Positions 34,232 to 46,850 of a stretch of 64,000 bases of DNA are shown here, in pieces (position 1 is the first letter of the stretch; each line of letters begins with the position of its first letter). The stretch covers positions 63,676,228-63,740,227 of the forward strand of contig NC_061862.1 in the NCBI RefSeq assembly GCF_907164915.1. The letters run 5' to 3'. This DNA is from Impatiens glandulifera (lineage: Eukaryota > Streptophyta > Magnoliopsida > Ericales > Balsaminaceae). Both the position numbers and the translations under genes were made by a program. The notes under the pieces are model-generated. The model was not told the DNA's origin. It saw only the letters and a program-made list of their open reading frames with translations, and did no database searches.

Positions 34232-35434
34232 GAGATGTTTTAGCTACTACATAAAATACAAAGCAACATATTCATGTTACTAAGCTATAAATTAACATAA
34301 AGAATTAATTAAAAGGTCCATTATGACTCGATCATCGTGACCTAATTTTGGTAGGTTATTTAAAACCATTCCAATATCTAACATCCATCAAGTAGTTTCA
34401 GTTTATTATCAAAATGGGAAGGGGAAAAGCGTGTCAACAACATTAACTCATCACTTCAACTACACATGCCACTTTAATCTCAAATCAATTCATGTCCATA
34501 TATACTTTTTCTAGAGTTAATTTAAACTTAATTATCATATTTTTAAATAAATAAAAAACAATAATGTAAGACTAGAAGAGTGGTATGTGGACAAGTGGGA
34601 TGTGTTTCTGGGTTTAGGTTTACTTAATGATGTAACATAGTTGATACAAACTCCTTTAAATTGTCAACTGTCCAGATAAGAAATGAGGCTTTTTTTTTTC
34701 CTAGGAAATACTTGTGGTTGTAATTAATTAATGTTATTAGGTGGCCTCATGTGACATGCTTAGTGACAAATTTATTGTAATGAAATTTGTCCTGTATTTG
34801 CTTTTGTCCCTTCAATAAACATCCCCACTTTATATTGCTTTTACTCTCTCGCTTCAGTCCAAATTTTCTTTCACTGTCAAGTTGGGGTGATTGGGAAAGA
34901 CAAATTTTTGGGTCACTTCTGAATATCAGTTTAAATTTTAATGGAAATTGTTTATAATTTTTTTTTTAAAAAAAAAATTAACTTTTCAAAAAAAAAAAAA
35001 AAAAATCTCTTCTGGGAGTAGATCTAAAGGTTTAATAAATATATGGCAATTGAAGATCTAATGTGACAAATAAGATGTGTCAAATTAGTTACTAAGCCTT
35101 GAGTGGTTCATGAAATAGTACTAGTGTATATATTTATTTTTATGTTAAGTTTGTTAGAGTTTAAAATTATATTATATAAAATTTTTATTTGTTTAAAATT
35201 AATTAATATTATATAATGAGATTCGTTTAATTATAACGACAAAACAATAAAACAATGAGTGACGATTTTTTAAAATAATTTTATTAGAAACTATATATAA
35301 ATAGTAGTTCAACCGTTGATAATTAAAAAAAGACTTTTATTATTTCCAAGTCTCCTTCTCTTATCTTTAAGATCAACCTTGAAATTCTTTTGTACTCTTT
35401 GTACGACTATTTCGGCTAAGGGGAGTTAAGGAAA
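34232..35434. other. Intergenic, no gene found
   Basis: 3' flank of the polygalacturonase. A T-run followed by an A-run at about 34960-35006 forms an AT-rich fold-back. Nothing else is supported. Confidence 0.5.
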
Positions 35435-36143
35435 CTAGCATTTAGCCCGTGCATTTGCACGAGTAATTATAAAAAATCAAAAAAGAATTACATAAAAAAA
35501 TGTGACTTTATAATTTAATTCAATATTTTTTTATTTAATTATTAAAATATATGACACAAAATAACAAATTTATTAAGTAGACATTTATTTAACTTTTTTT
35601 CATTAGTTCACTGATCTTACCTAATTTTTCGGTCAACCAAAATTATCATTTCTTACATAATAGACATCTCATATTACTAATCTCGTAATCTCATTTTTAC
35701 ACCCAACTATCTCAATAGTACAAATCCTTTATTACCGGTCTTTTATCCCTCGATAAATCAACCATCAATCTCTCTCTCGACCCGGCAATTCGGACACTTT
35801 AAAAATTAGGCATCATTATATATATATATATATATTAGTTAGTTAAAAAATTAAACTTATATTGTTAAAATGTTCCACATTCATCAAATTTTGTATTGAA
35901 TTTAAAATATAAAGTGTTATTAGCTTAGTTGGTTAAAGAGTTGTATTTGTTTTGTTAGGTTGCAAGTTCGAACCATACGTATAACATTTTTAATTTTATT
36001 TTTAACCGTTTTAAGTTTATGGACAGGTCAACCCACAATCCGACCCAAATATTCATTTACTCTCACATATATATCCAAATTAACCACAGCTCTCGACCCG
36101 ACAATCGGATATTTTAAAAATTAAGTATCATTATATATATAGA
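35435..36143 (-). mobile_element. Non-autonomous Helitron 1
   Basis: On the minus strand it begins TCTATATATATAATGATAC and ends ...GCACGGGCTAAATGCTAG. The CTAG end is preceded by a short hairpin (CGTGC-AAAT-GCACG), and the element sits between A and T, all as expected for Helitrons. It makes no target duplication and encodes nothing. The interior carries a second copy of the 5'-end-like phrase near 35808-35830 and a tRNA-like segment at 35914-35976. Confidence 0.75.
35914..35976 (+). repeat. tRNA-like cassette in Helitron 1
   Basis: TAGCTTAGTTGGTTAAAGAG (A-box-like, D-arm style) is followed by GGTTGCAAGTTCGAACC (B-box/T-arm style, with a pairing stem). The anticodon region does not fold and the acceptor stem is poor, so this is a relic and not a tRNA gene. 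The same cassette is in Helitron 2. Confidence 0.6.
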
Positions 36144-39100
36144 TATCGATCTTCATATTTATTATTATGAATAATATTATTTGAATATTTTGAAAGTTAC
36201 TTACCATTGATTTGCCATCTACTTAGATTCAAAGTTTCTTATTATTGTTGATTTTATTTCTTTTACATCATTGAGTACACCATCATTTGAAACAATACTT
36301 GTCTTCTGAAATTTTCAACTTTGTTTAGATTTGGTATTTGCGACATAAACCTAACTCTTTATTTATTTTAGAAAATTGTCTATACTTAACATAACTTATT
36401 CATGATTCAAAATCTTAATTAACAATATAAAATATGAACTCACGAACTCACGAACTCACGAACTCTTTACAAAATAAAAGAAATACTCCTATTTCACAAA
36501 CAACAACAAAATTAGTGGATAAAAGCCCTATTAACATTAATAACTATTTAAAAAAAGTAATAAAAATTGAGAGAAACTCTCACTACTATGCATACCATGT
36601 TATATATATAACTAAATGCATTTACACAGGGATAAACAATTTCTTATCAGACATGAAAATGATTCTACCCAATTGAACAGGAAATATATTTTGTTTGATT
36701 TAGGTTAAAATTAGGTCAATCCATTTAATTTGATTAATAGATATGTTAAAATTGGTTTCATATGAAATTATCCAAAGTAGACTTGTCAACCTGTTTATCA
36801 TTTTTTTTAAGTTTTCGTGTTTGCCTTTTTCTACCCATCACTCATTTTTTATGCTCAACAATTTGTGATTTAACTTGATATTAATTGCAGGTTAAATTAT
36901 GATGGGTTCGAGTTGAGTCAGGTCAATTAAGTCGAGTTCGGATCAATTACAAATAAATATATCATGTTCATGTTAGAGATTTTGATACGAATTACTAAAC
37001 ATATAAGGTTCAAATTAATATCGTTCAACCCGCTAACCTGCAAATTCGAACTCGTCAACTGTTACCTAATCTGAATTTTCAACTCCTACATATACGTACA
37101 CACTTGCCTTCATTTTAATTTCAAAAATAAAATAATATTTTGAAACATAATTTAATTAGGCAAAAATTTATACATATATTAAGTAAAAAATATATTTCTA
37201 AATATACCCATTAAAACTAGTTTCAAACAATTTATAGCTGCTTTATTATTTGTTTTCAAAACTGACAAAATTTTCATAATTAATATATGATTCAACAAAC
37301 TCGTGCTAAGTTTGTGAAAAAAATCATTCTTATATATTTGATACAACAAATTAACAAGTTGTGATAAAAATAGTCAAGTTCTTTCTCATGCAAAGTATCG
37401 TCAAAACAACACAGAAAAAATCGACATCAATAACTATAAACATCAATGCATCAAAGCTCACATGACAAAATCGAAACTCTCGAAAGAGTTTAACTCAACA
37501 TAGATCTGAATGCATTCGTCCTAATTCGGTTTCAAATCTTTATTTTTGTTCCCATGCATATTAATTTATTATCATCCTTAAAGTTTAATTTCAAATCAAC
37601 TGTAGCTATACGTACACAAATATGAGTATTGCTTGTTAGGCAATTAGCTTCATCACTACAAGACATGACTCCACCATTTTGTCATACCATGCCAGCGAAT
37701 GTAAATATACCATTAAAATATGTAACCTTATTCACACTATAAATCATGTTGTACACAATCAAAACTTATATACAACTAAAGCAAAACCTTTACCTTATAA
37801 TTAAGTCTTCTTTGTACTAGTGGTTCATGTGTTATGTTTCTTATTAAAACAAAGTGCCTTTACTTTTCACTTACTATCAAACCACATAATGTAAGGCTTA
37901 CACATATCAATGAATAACAAAGTCTAGAAGCAAGGAAGATGTCATCAACTTTATTTGTATTGATAAAATTTAGATTTGAATTGTGGATGAGATTAAAGAA
38001 GGTGTAATAAAAAAAATAAAGTTTTATGACCGGAATGAGTTTGGTCGAGTCTAAGCTTGTGGGGTGCCACAAATGAAACCTGAATTTCGGAGGATAATGA
38101 TGTGGGCATGTATGAACCTTTATAAATATTCGAAACATGTTAGAGTTGCTTGTTATTCTCGCTTATGTTAGACATATTGAAAATTTTCTCTTCTGCTTAT
38201 AGTTTTTTAGTTGTCCTTATTATTTTTTTAATTTTGTGTTATTTGTTTACTTTCTGTTTTTTTTATTATCAATTATTATACATAATTTCAAAGACATGCA
38301 TGCTTTTATAGTTTATATTTTTTCTTCATGATATAGAGATTTTTGGGAAAATATTAGATTTATTCATAAGATTGGGTCATTTTTTAAAAAATTTATTCAC
38401 CATCTAAAAGTATGTTGAAATGATTAAAATAAGATAAAAGATCCTTAAATTTTTCAATGTCAATTTTCTCTTTTTTTTATTTACTGGCGACATCCAAGTC
38501 ACTACGTTACAACACATTTTAATTAATTTAACCATTATTTAAAATTAATTCTTAAACGATTTAAATTTATAAAATAATTAATTAAAATATAATAGTTTTA
38601 ATATGTTATTTTTGAACTTTTAAATAATTATATATATTAAAAACTATTAGAGTGTTTAATTAAAAGTTAACAGTGGATTTAAGAAAATTTATAAAATTTA
38701 AAAATTCCTGTTCTAATTTTATATTGAGCGAAAATTAAAAATTTTATGAATTTTTTACTGACTCTTTAAAATTAATTTTGTTAGGTAAAAATATAGTTAC
38801 AAAAATTGTATTAAAGAATTGTAAAAGAATATATATATAAAAAAAAGAGCTTAATGAGGGTGTTACTTAATTATAATTATAAAATTATATTATTACAATA
38901 AGATTAAAAAAATTAATATTACTTTAAATTTCGTTCAATATAGAATTAGAACTTTGGTAAGATATTTTTATCTGTATAATTTTTCTTTAGTCCCATATTA
39001 ATTTTTAAACATTCTATTTTTTTTTAAATATAAATTTATTTAAAAGTTTAAATTAACATATTAAAAATATTGTATTTCATAAATTTAAATAAATTAACGA

Positions 39101-39699
39101 ATTATTTAAAATTTTAAATTATAAAAAAATAAATATAGTTATTATGAAAAGATTATATAAAGTAATACATCGACAAAAGGTGAGAAAATGGACAGAGGAT
39201 TGTCATATATTGCAAAAGTTAACGGATTGGACAAGCCATCAGGCCCGGCCACAGCAAATGCATAGGCCTAACTTCTGAAGGCCCCAAAATTTTTATTTTT
39301 TATTTTTTAAATTATAATATTATTAATTAATTATGTATAGTGAACTAAAAATTTTGCAGCACCAATACTATGAAGGATGTGAAGAGTGAGTATGACTTGT
39401 TAAACAAAAATAAAAATAAAATTCAAAAAATTTATTTCTCTCTTCTTCGTTAATAACTAGCCTAATATCCCTGCACTATAAATATAATTCATATTTATAA
39501 AGTTGAAATAGACAATACTTACATCTTTATCGTCGTTATCATCATTATCATTTTTATCGCTTTCAACATCTTTTTCATCGACAATATCTATGGTCTGAAT
39601 ATGAGGGACATCAATGGTTGAGATAATTTAGTGGTCGTCTTACTCCTCTCATTCAACGTTGTTTATGTTATTCATAAAAAAGAGAAACATTATAACAAA
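36144..39699. other. Intergenic, no gene found
   Basis: AT-rich DNA. It holds a 10-bp motif repeated three times (AACTCACGAA, 36436-36470) and a GGTTCGAGTTGAGTCAGG...CGAACTCG pair (36905-37060) that resembles transposon ends. A GGCCCGGCC...AGGCCCC phrase at 39240-39285 is of MITE type. The 92-residue minus-strand frame at 37860-38138 has no recognisable domain or start context. Confidence 0.4.
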
Positions 39700-40150
39700 C
39701 TAGCATTTAGCCCGTGCATTTGCACGAGTAATAATATAAAAAACCGTGAAAAAATTACGGATAACATTTTTAATTTTATTTTTTAACCGTTTTAAGTTTA
39801 TGGGTGGGTCTACCCACAATCCGACCCAAGTATCCATTTACTCAACATCATTATATTTTAGTTAGTTAAAAAGTTGAACTTATATTAATATTAAAACGTC
39901 CCGCGTTTATCAAATTTGGTGTTGAATTTAAAATATAAAGTCTTTGTAGCTTAGTTGGTTAAAGAGTTGTACTTGTTTTGTTAGGTTGCAAGTTCGAAAC
40001 ATATCTCTAGCATTTTTAATTTTATTTTTAACCGTTTTAAATTTTAAAACGGGTCAACCCACAATCCGACCCAAGTATCCAAATTAACCACAGCTCTCGA
40101 CCCGGCAATCCGGACACTTTAAAAATTAAGCATCATTATATATATATAGA
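39700..40150 (-). mobile_element. Non-autonomous Helitron 2
   Basis: Same ends as Helitron 1: on the minus strand it runs from TCTATATATATATAATGATG to GCACGGGCTAAATGCTAG and lies between A and T. The interior shares with Helitron 1 the GACCCACCCATA/GGGTCGGATTGTGGGT phrases and the tRNA-like cassette (39939-40000), but lacks the left part of Helitron 1. The DNA just beyond its 5' end (40151 onward) resembles that missing part. Confidence 0.75.
39939..40000 (+). repeat. tRNA-like cassette in Helitron 2
   Basis: TAGCTTAGTTGGTTAAAGAG and GGTTGCAAGTTCGAAAC occur with the same spacing as in Helitron 1. It is a relic with pol III box-like sequences. Confidence 0.6.
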
Positions 40151-41600
40151 TTTGATAAGAAGACATTTATTTAACTTTTTTCTTATAAATTCACTGATTT
40201 TACCCTCATTTCTTGGTCAACCAAAAATGTCATTTTTTATATAATAGACATATCATAATACTAATCTTATAACCTCATTATTTTTTACACCCAACTATCT
40301 CAGCAGTACAAGCATCTTTTAATTTCACTTTTGACAAACCAACAATCTCATCATACCATTAACATCTTATCTCTTGACAAACCAACAACAAATATCTTAT
40401 CTGACAAACCAATGTTATCGGCCTCTTATCCCTCGGTAAATTAACGATAAATCTTAATCACACTTTCATACCTATTATCTCTCTGGGAAACCAACCACTG
40501 AACTCAATCACACTTTCACATACCTCTTATTCATCGATAAAACCACACCTCAATCACACAATCTCACAAGTCTCTTATTCTTGGCAAACCAATATTATTG
40601 GTCTCTTATCCCTTTTAGCAAACTAACTACAAAATCTCAATCGACCTCTTATCCATCATAAAACCACATCCCAATCCCAATGTTACCAGTTTCTTATCTA
40701 TCAGCAATCAAACCACCAATCTCAATAGACCTTTAATCTCGTGACCTCGTGATCCTTTGTTACCGACTTCTTATCTCTCGGCAAACCAACCACAAATCTC
40801 AGTCACACTTTTATTGTTTCACAAGTCTCTTATTATTTTAACAAACAAATATTATTGACATCTCTTATCACTCAGTAAACCAATCACCAATCTCAATCGA
40901 CTTCGCAATCTAACCACCAATCTTAATCGACCTTTAATCTCATGACCTCACGATCCTTTGTTACCGACCTTTTATCCCTCGATAAACCAACAATCAATCT
41001 CAATTACACTTTCACATGCTTTTTATCCCTCGATAAAAAACACATCTCAATCAAACAATCTCATAAGTCTCTTATTATTGGCAAACCAATGTTATTGGTT
41101 TCTTATCCCTTTTAGCAAACCAACCACAAAATCTCAATCGACCTCTTATCCATCATCAAATCACATCCCAATCTCAATGTTACCGGTCTCTTATCTATCA
41201 GCAATCAAATCACCAATCTCAATAGACCTCTAATCTCGTGACCTCTCATGATCCTTTGTTACCGACCTCTTATCCCTCGGCAAACTAACCATAAATCTCA
41301 ATCACACTTTTATTGTTTTACAATCTCTTATCCTTTTAGCAAACAAATAATCATTGTTATTTTGATCTCTTATCTATTTTTGCAAACCAACCACAACATC
41401 TCAATTGACCTCTTATCCATCAGCAAACCACATCTCAATCCCAATGTTACCGATCACTTATCTATCGGCAATCCAACCACCAATCTCAATAGACCTCTAA
41501 TCTCGTGACCTCATGATATTTTGTTACTGACCTCTTATCCCTCGGAAAACTAACCATAAATCTCTCATTTATTATCGTCTCTTATTCACACATATCATTT
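40151..41600. repeat. Irregular satellite with higher-order structure
   Basis: The first 200 bases match the interior of Helitron 1 (ACATTTATTTAACTTTTTTC onward, compare 35580-35760). From about 40330 the sequence is a long string of short phrases such as CTTATCCCTCGGCAAACC and CCACAAATCTCAATC. A longer unit recurs: AATCTCGTGACCTC...GATCCTTTGTTACCGAC starts at about 40735, 40936, 41232 and 41499. Pyrimidine bias keeps plus-strand frames open (40958-41233, 41248-41508), but these are not genes. Confidence 0.8.
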
Positions 41601-41621
41601 ACTTACTTAAATCTGCATTTG

Positions 41622-41740
41622 CAAAGATTCGAACTCTTGTCTTGAGTGTTGGCCTCTTTCCCATAAATATAATTTACTTATGAACTCTTGTCTCGAGTGT
41701 GAAAAATGATCACATTAACCATCAGACCACTCATGATTGT
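41622..41740 (-). repeat. tRNA-derived (SINE-like) segment
   Basis: On the minus strand, TGGTCTGATGGTTAA resembles a tRNA-Glu-type A box. A GAGACAAGAGTTC box follows, and AGAGTTCGAATCTTTG occurs once more about 55 bases further. It has the look of a decayed SINE with a duplicated B-box region. Confidence 0.4.
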
Positions 41741-44700
41741 TGTGTTTTATTTATAATTTTTTGGTATGCATGTTGTTTTATATATTTTATAAATAATAAA
41801 TTTTTAAAATTTTGATTTTTTTTTCCATAAAATTCACAAATATAACAAATATTATATATCATTTTGTGTTAAATATAAAATATAGATAAATAATAAAAAA
41901 AAATATTTTTAAATGGTCCATGTATATATATAATATAATAATATAAAATAATTAATACAATAGAATTATTATTATATATAAATATTTATTTTTTTTTATA
42001 GAAGAACACTCATGTTAATATAATTAATTAGTTTTTTTTCTTAAAATTGATTAATTTTGAATTTTTAATGTTTTATTTATTAGTTAAAAAAAATTTATAT
42101 AATTTTTAAAAATGGTGTAGAATTATTGATATATATATGTATATATATAAATTTTATAAATGAACACTTATTATTATAATATAATTAAATTAAAATTTTA
42201 TTCTTAAAATATTATTATGTTTTGAGAAAGAAGATTGAAAATGAAAAAATTGATTTCATTTCATTCAATTTAATCATTCTCTTTATAACTAGTTATTTAT
42301 TTAGAGTAAAATTGTACATTAACACAATATATTGAAATTATTTTAAAATAAATTACATTTTTTTAACATTTTACCATATTTCAATAATAAAAGAAGAATA
42401 AACAACTTTAATATTTAAATTACTATACACTAAGTTTTACAAGAATAATATCATTTCTTTTAACTTTGTGGGCGACCAATTTTTTTTTTTTTATTATTAT
42501 TGCATCTAGGGCCACAAGGGTACACGGGTACACAAGTACATATGAAAACATAAGTACATATGAGATTCAAACAATAAGTAGTGGTCATTCTTAATTTTAA
42601 AAACTTGAGAATGACCATGGTGTGACAATATAGTTGAGTGGAGTAAGATAGTAGGTATCAATTTTTATCTTTTGATTGATGTTAACACAAAGATTCTCAA
42701 CTAATGACAAACTTTAAAGTTTTATGGTTGTTTATTGTTTAATTTCCATGTAGCTAAGGAAATAATTGAATATGATTTTCTATACACTTATGCAATCTCT
42801 AAAAAAAACTAAACAAGCTTTTATAAGAGATTGAGTGACAAATAGAATTGAATAATCAGAAAGACAAATAGAACAACCATTACTCAAAATCAACAAATGC
42901 ATTTTTGGGACAATAATTAATGCGATATGACGAAATTGAAATGTTAAAAACTTCGTACAAACAAAAAAATAAGATTATGAAGTATAAGAAAATCTTCAAT
43001 AATTTGTTAATTTTAAAGTATGGTGTGAGAAAAGAGTACGAAGAAACTCACCCATTGATCTTGTCACAATCCTTACGAGAAATGACTGATGAGAGAATTT
43101 AGGCGAGAATGTGTCGCTGACCGATAAAATAAAATAATTTATTTCTTCCCTAATTTTCTTCACACCTTTTACTTTTTTTTTTTAACCAATCTCTCGTTCC
43201 CTCCCCAAATATTAAATATTTTCTTATTTAATATAAGGAAATATTGTAACAAGATTTTATACTTTTGTTTCAATTGAAATTTATAATGTATTTATCTTTT
43301 AAAACTGAAATACTAAAATTTTTATTTTAAAAAATAAATATTGTAAATTAGTGAGGTTTAACGTTACAATTCTTGCGGGCCAATTGGGCCCTTAATCCTA
43401 TCTGGAATTACAAAGCACGTTGGGCTCATTTCCAAAACATATTTCATTCTCTTCTATCCATTTCTTCTAAAAAAAAAACCATTTTTTTTTTTAAATTTAA
43501 ATGAAATAGACCCCTTAGAGTTAAAATATTTCAAATAATAATAATTGAATCGTGCATAATGAATGAATGAAAAATCATATTGTTTGAGCATAACAACATA
43601 GCATGATTAGGAGAGGCAAGATTTAAATTTAATTAAGGACTATTTTCATATTTATTTTGTGGTCAACATTCCTATAATCCCAAAATATGACCTCTTTAAA
43701 TAAATTCATTTCCATTGCGTTTATTCCAAAATTAAAATGAAAAATTATTCTAACATAAATCCTTGGTCGAAAACTAGGAAGTAGAGAAGGTATTGAGATT
43801 GAGATGAACACAATGGGCAAGTACTTTTGAGTTTCCTTAATGTCACCAAACATGAATCTAGTAATTAATATATGGATCTCAATTTCTTATCCTAAATAGA
43901 ATAAAAAATTAACATTTACTAGTTTGGAGCTAAATCACAAACTCTTAACACACTCAAGCTATGTCTAGACTACCACTATAGCAAATATGAAATCATTATA
44001 ATATCCAATCTTGAAGCTTTTGATAACCAAATAGGGAATGGTCCCTCCACCATCCATCCGCATTTTGAGGGATCACAAGAGAGGGAAATCAATAGTTTAT
44101 GGCTTAAAATTGCATTTTCCTATGAAATTAGAAAACTTATATTTGAAGTAATTAAAACATTTAGTGATTGTGAAGGTCGTTTTCGCAAACACATGAAAGA
44201 AAAGATTGGAGGTAATAGTATTTGTGACTTTAATAGAAAAGATTGGAAGGAAAAATGTTTTTTTTCTTTTTCTTTTTAACATCGAGGGGATGTCTTTTAA
44301 ACAAGATTTTTGACATTAGAGCTTAAGATATCTTAACAAGTTTAAGATATTTGTAACTTTAAAACAAAACAAAAAAAATAGCATTAGAACTAAATTACCC
44401 AAATGGGTTTAAGATATTTGTGACTTTAAAGCAAAAACAAGAGAAATTGATGAGTAAGTGAGAGTGAGAGAGCTAAGCTTTAAGATTTATGATTGGATGA
44501 TGGATAACCACAAATTGAATTGAAGTACTTCCACAATCAATTAGTAGTTCCACTTTACTAAAAGCACCTTTCTGCCAGCGTGTGTACAACTGAAAAATGA
44601 TACAAATTAGGAAACTTTGATTTAATACATTTAGAAAATTAGTCAAGACAACTTGGTGGATGATTCATATGAGTGGTTGAAACACACTAATTACTTAACT

Positions 44701-46439
44701 AATTGGGGCACCGTCATTCTCAAGGTTAGGAAATAGTCACTTAATTATGAACTAGAAGACCACATGGAAAACCCCATCATGGTCCCATTAGATTTTCTTT
44801 TGTCGGATTATTGCCCTTATGTGTGGTTATTATTTGCTTAAACCTAATTTTCAACACCATCTTCTCTTTAATGAAATGTCTGTTTCTTTCTAGCCTCTAT
44901 TATATACACGAGATCGAGCACCATCTAGAACTAGACTATAAGAAGCACTTAAACAACTTCCATGGGTTTCTTATACTTATCTTGTATACTACTTTCACAC
45001 TAAATATAAACTAATTAAATTACTCGGTTTTTAACTATTTCTTGTTTTTTTTGGGAGAATCGTGAATGATTTGTGTTTCCTTATTTATTTGTTTCCTCTT
45101 TTATTCATGTCACATTTGATTTGATTTTATTTTAAAAATAGGTAGTATAGATTAATTTGTAAGTTTAAAATCAGATCTCCTCTTCTAGCCTAGTTACAAC
45201 AAAATGTGGATATCTTTAGCCTCCATGCGGTTGAGTTCAAGCCCGTTAGACGGTAATTTCTGCGTCTAATTAAATAGTTAAGTGTTCGTGGGTTATGTGT
45301 TTAACTCGTTTGAATTAGTCGGAGTTCATAGGAGAAGTGGATCCCAACATTTTAAAAATAAAAATTCCAAATGTTACCATTAAGAAATAAATGGATTAAT
45401 TTTTAAAATGAATATAGATAATTAGAATCTTTAATTTATTAATTTTCTTATTCTTCTATACGTTTGATTTATAGAACACAAATTAGGGACAATTTTTCTT
45501 TTGAGTCGTAAGTATTTAAGAACAAATAATTTAGATAACTTTTATTATTAAAGTGATGGGAGGCAATAGCGACGATGACACTTAGAGATAAAACTTATAG
45601 TGACGTTCCATAAACTGTTTCAATTAACCTTTAGTGACACTAATTTAAACAACATTTTTCATTATATTATTATTTCTCGCTTGTTTCTGTCGTTCTTCTT
45701 GTATATTAATATTACATTTATATTTGGTTCAACAGGGAAGGATAATTCAACTGTCACTATTAATCCTTTCCTAAAGGAAATTGTTTTTGTTCTCATTATT
45801 AAATTGTTTTTGGATAAACTAAGAAAGGTTAAAATTTTTATTAATTCCTAATGAATAAGGCCAAGATGCATTTTTAATTATGCACAAATAATATTATTTA
45901 CCTGTTATCAATTTTCTGTTAAAAAAATAATAATACAATTTATTTAAATAAACTTTTACCAAATCTTATCATATCTTACCTTTAAAACCTTAAAATCCAA
46001 AATCACATGCTTGTCTAATACAATCCTTATCGCAAAATGTACTAAATACACTCATTACAAATTTGAACTTGTATATATCATTTGTTTACATTTATACCAC
46101 ACACAAACACATCCCCTAAAAAGGAGAACCTCCTACAAAAAATTCAATTTATCACTTACTATCAAACAACTACCTCCATTATCCTTTAGCTCAACCAACC
46201 AATCATTACTTAATCCCGATCTAGTATCGACCCGCAAAATTGGGTTGCCCTAAATTTTTTCTACTAATAATGGAATGATATTAGTGACAGTACAAAATTA
46301 TGTTGTACACATTAGATTTTATATGTATCATTCCTATTGCCTATGTTTTTCCTAATACCGACAACTATAAAATTGAGCTTCCCTAAATCTAATGCAAGAC
46401 TACAAACTCATTTATGTTATCATACATTTCTTTGATTGT
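41741..46439. other. Gene-free AT-rich stretch
   Basis: I examined both strands and found only short unrelated frames (for example 42920-43102, 43629-43853, 44097-44282, 45600-45851) without known motifs or plausible splice partners. A phrase at 45195-45340 (GTGGATATCTTTAGCCTCCA...) recurs weakly at 8308-8325 and 9140-9200 and may be an old repeat. Confidence 0.45.
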
Positions 46440-46850
46440 ATCATTTCTTCCTATGAACCTGGAAATTCCTCCGCCAAATTACATAATGTAGACTTTGCTA
46501 TTCGATTATGAATAAGACTGATATTCTTCGCACCACTTTTCATCCCAAAACCTAATACTCTTTCATCTTGAATCTGAAACATCACTTGTCGTGTGTAATC
46601 ATCCCATCATCCATCTATAATGCTCCATATACTTCAACACGTAGCTTTATTTTCTCTTTTTTGTGAAACATTCACTCCAATCTATCTCATACTTAGCCTT
46701 TAGAAATTTAACCCACAAACTATTTGATTCATCTGAAAGCCTATAACACCACCTATTCAACAACACTTTATTAAAGAAAAACAAATATGCCCAGTAGGTC
46801 TTTATTTTCCTATCGAAAAAATGTACATATAGGAATTGAATAAGCAAGCA
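46440..46850 (-). pseudogene. LINE reverse transcriptase C-terminal fragment
   Basis: The minus strand encodes NKVLLNRWCYRLSDESNSLW followed by VKFLKAKYEIDWSECFTKK, then after a break KSIRFWDEKWCEEY. These are the standard phrases just after the reverse transcriptase in plant L1-type LINEs (N-K-A-L-L-x-K-W, S-L-W, R-F-W-D-D-x-W). The rest of the element is missing. Confidence 0.75.

Noticed and set aside
37860..38138. 92-residue minus-strand frame as a gene
   Set aside because: No domain, no splice partners, biased composition. Length is not unusual for chance frames in 64 kb.
40958..41508. Two consecutive plus-strand frames of 91 and 86 residues
   Set aside because: They lie wholly in the CT-rich satellite. 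Composition explains the lack of stops.
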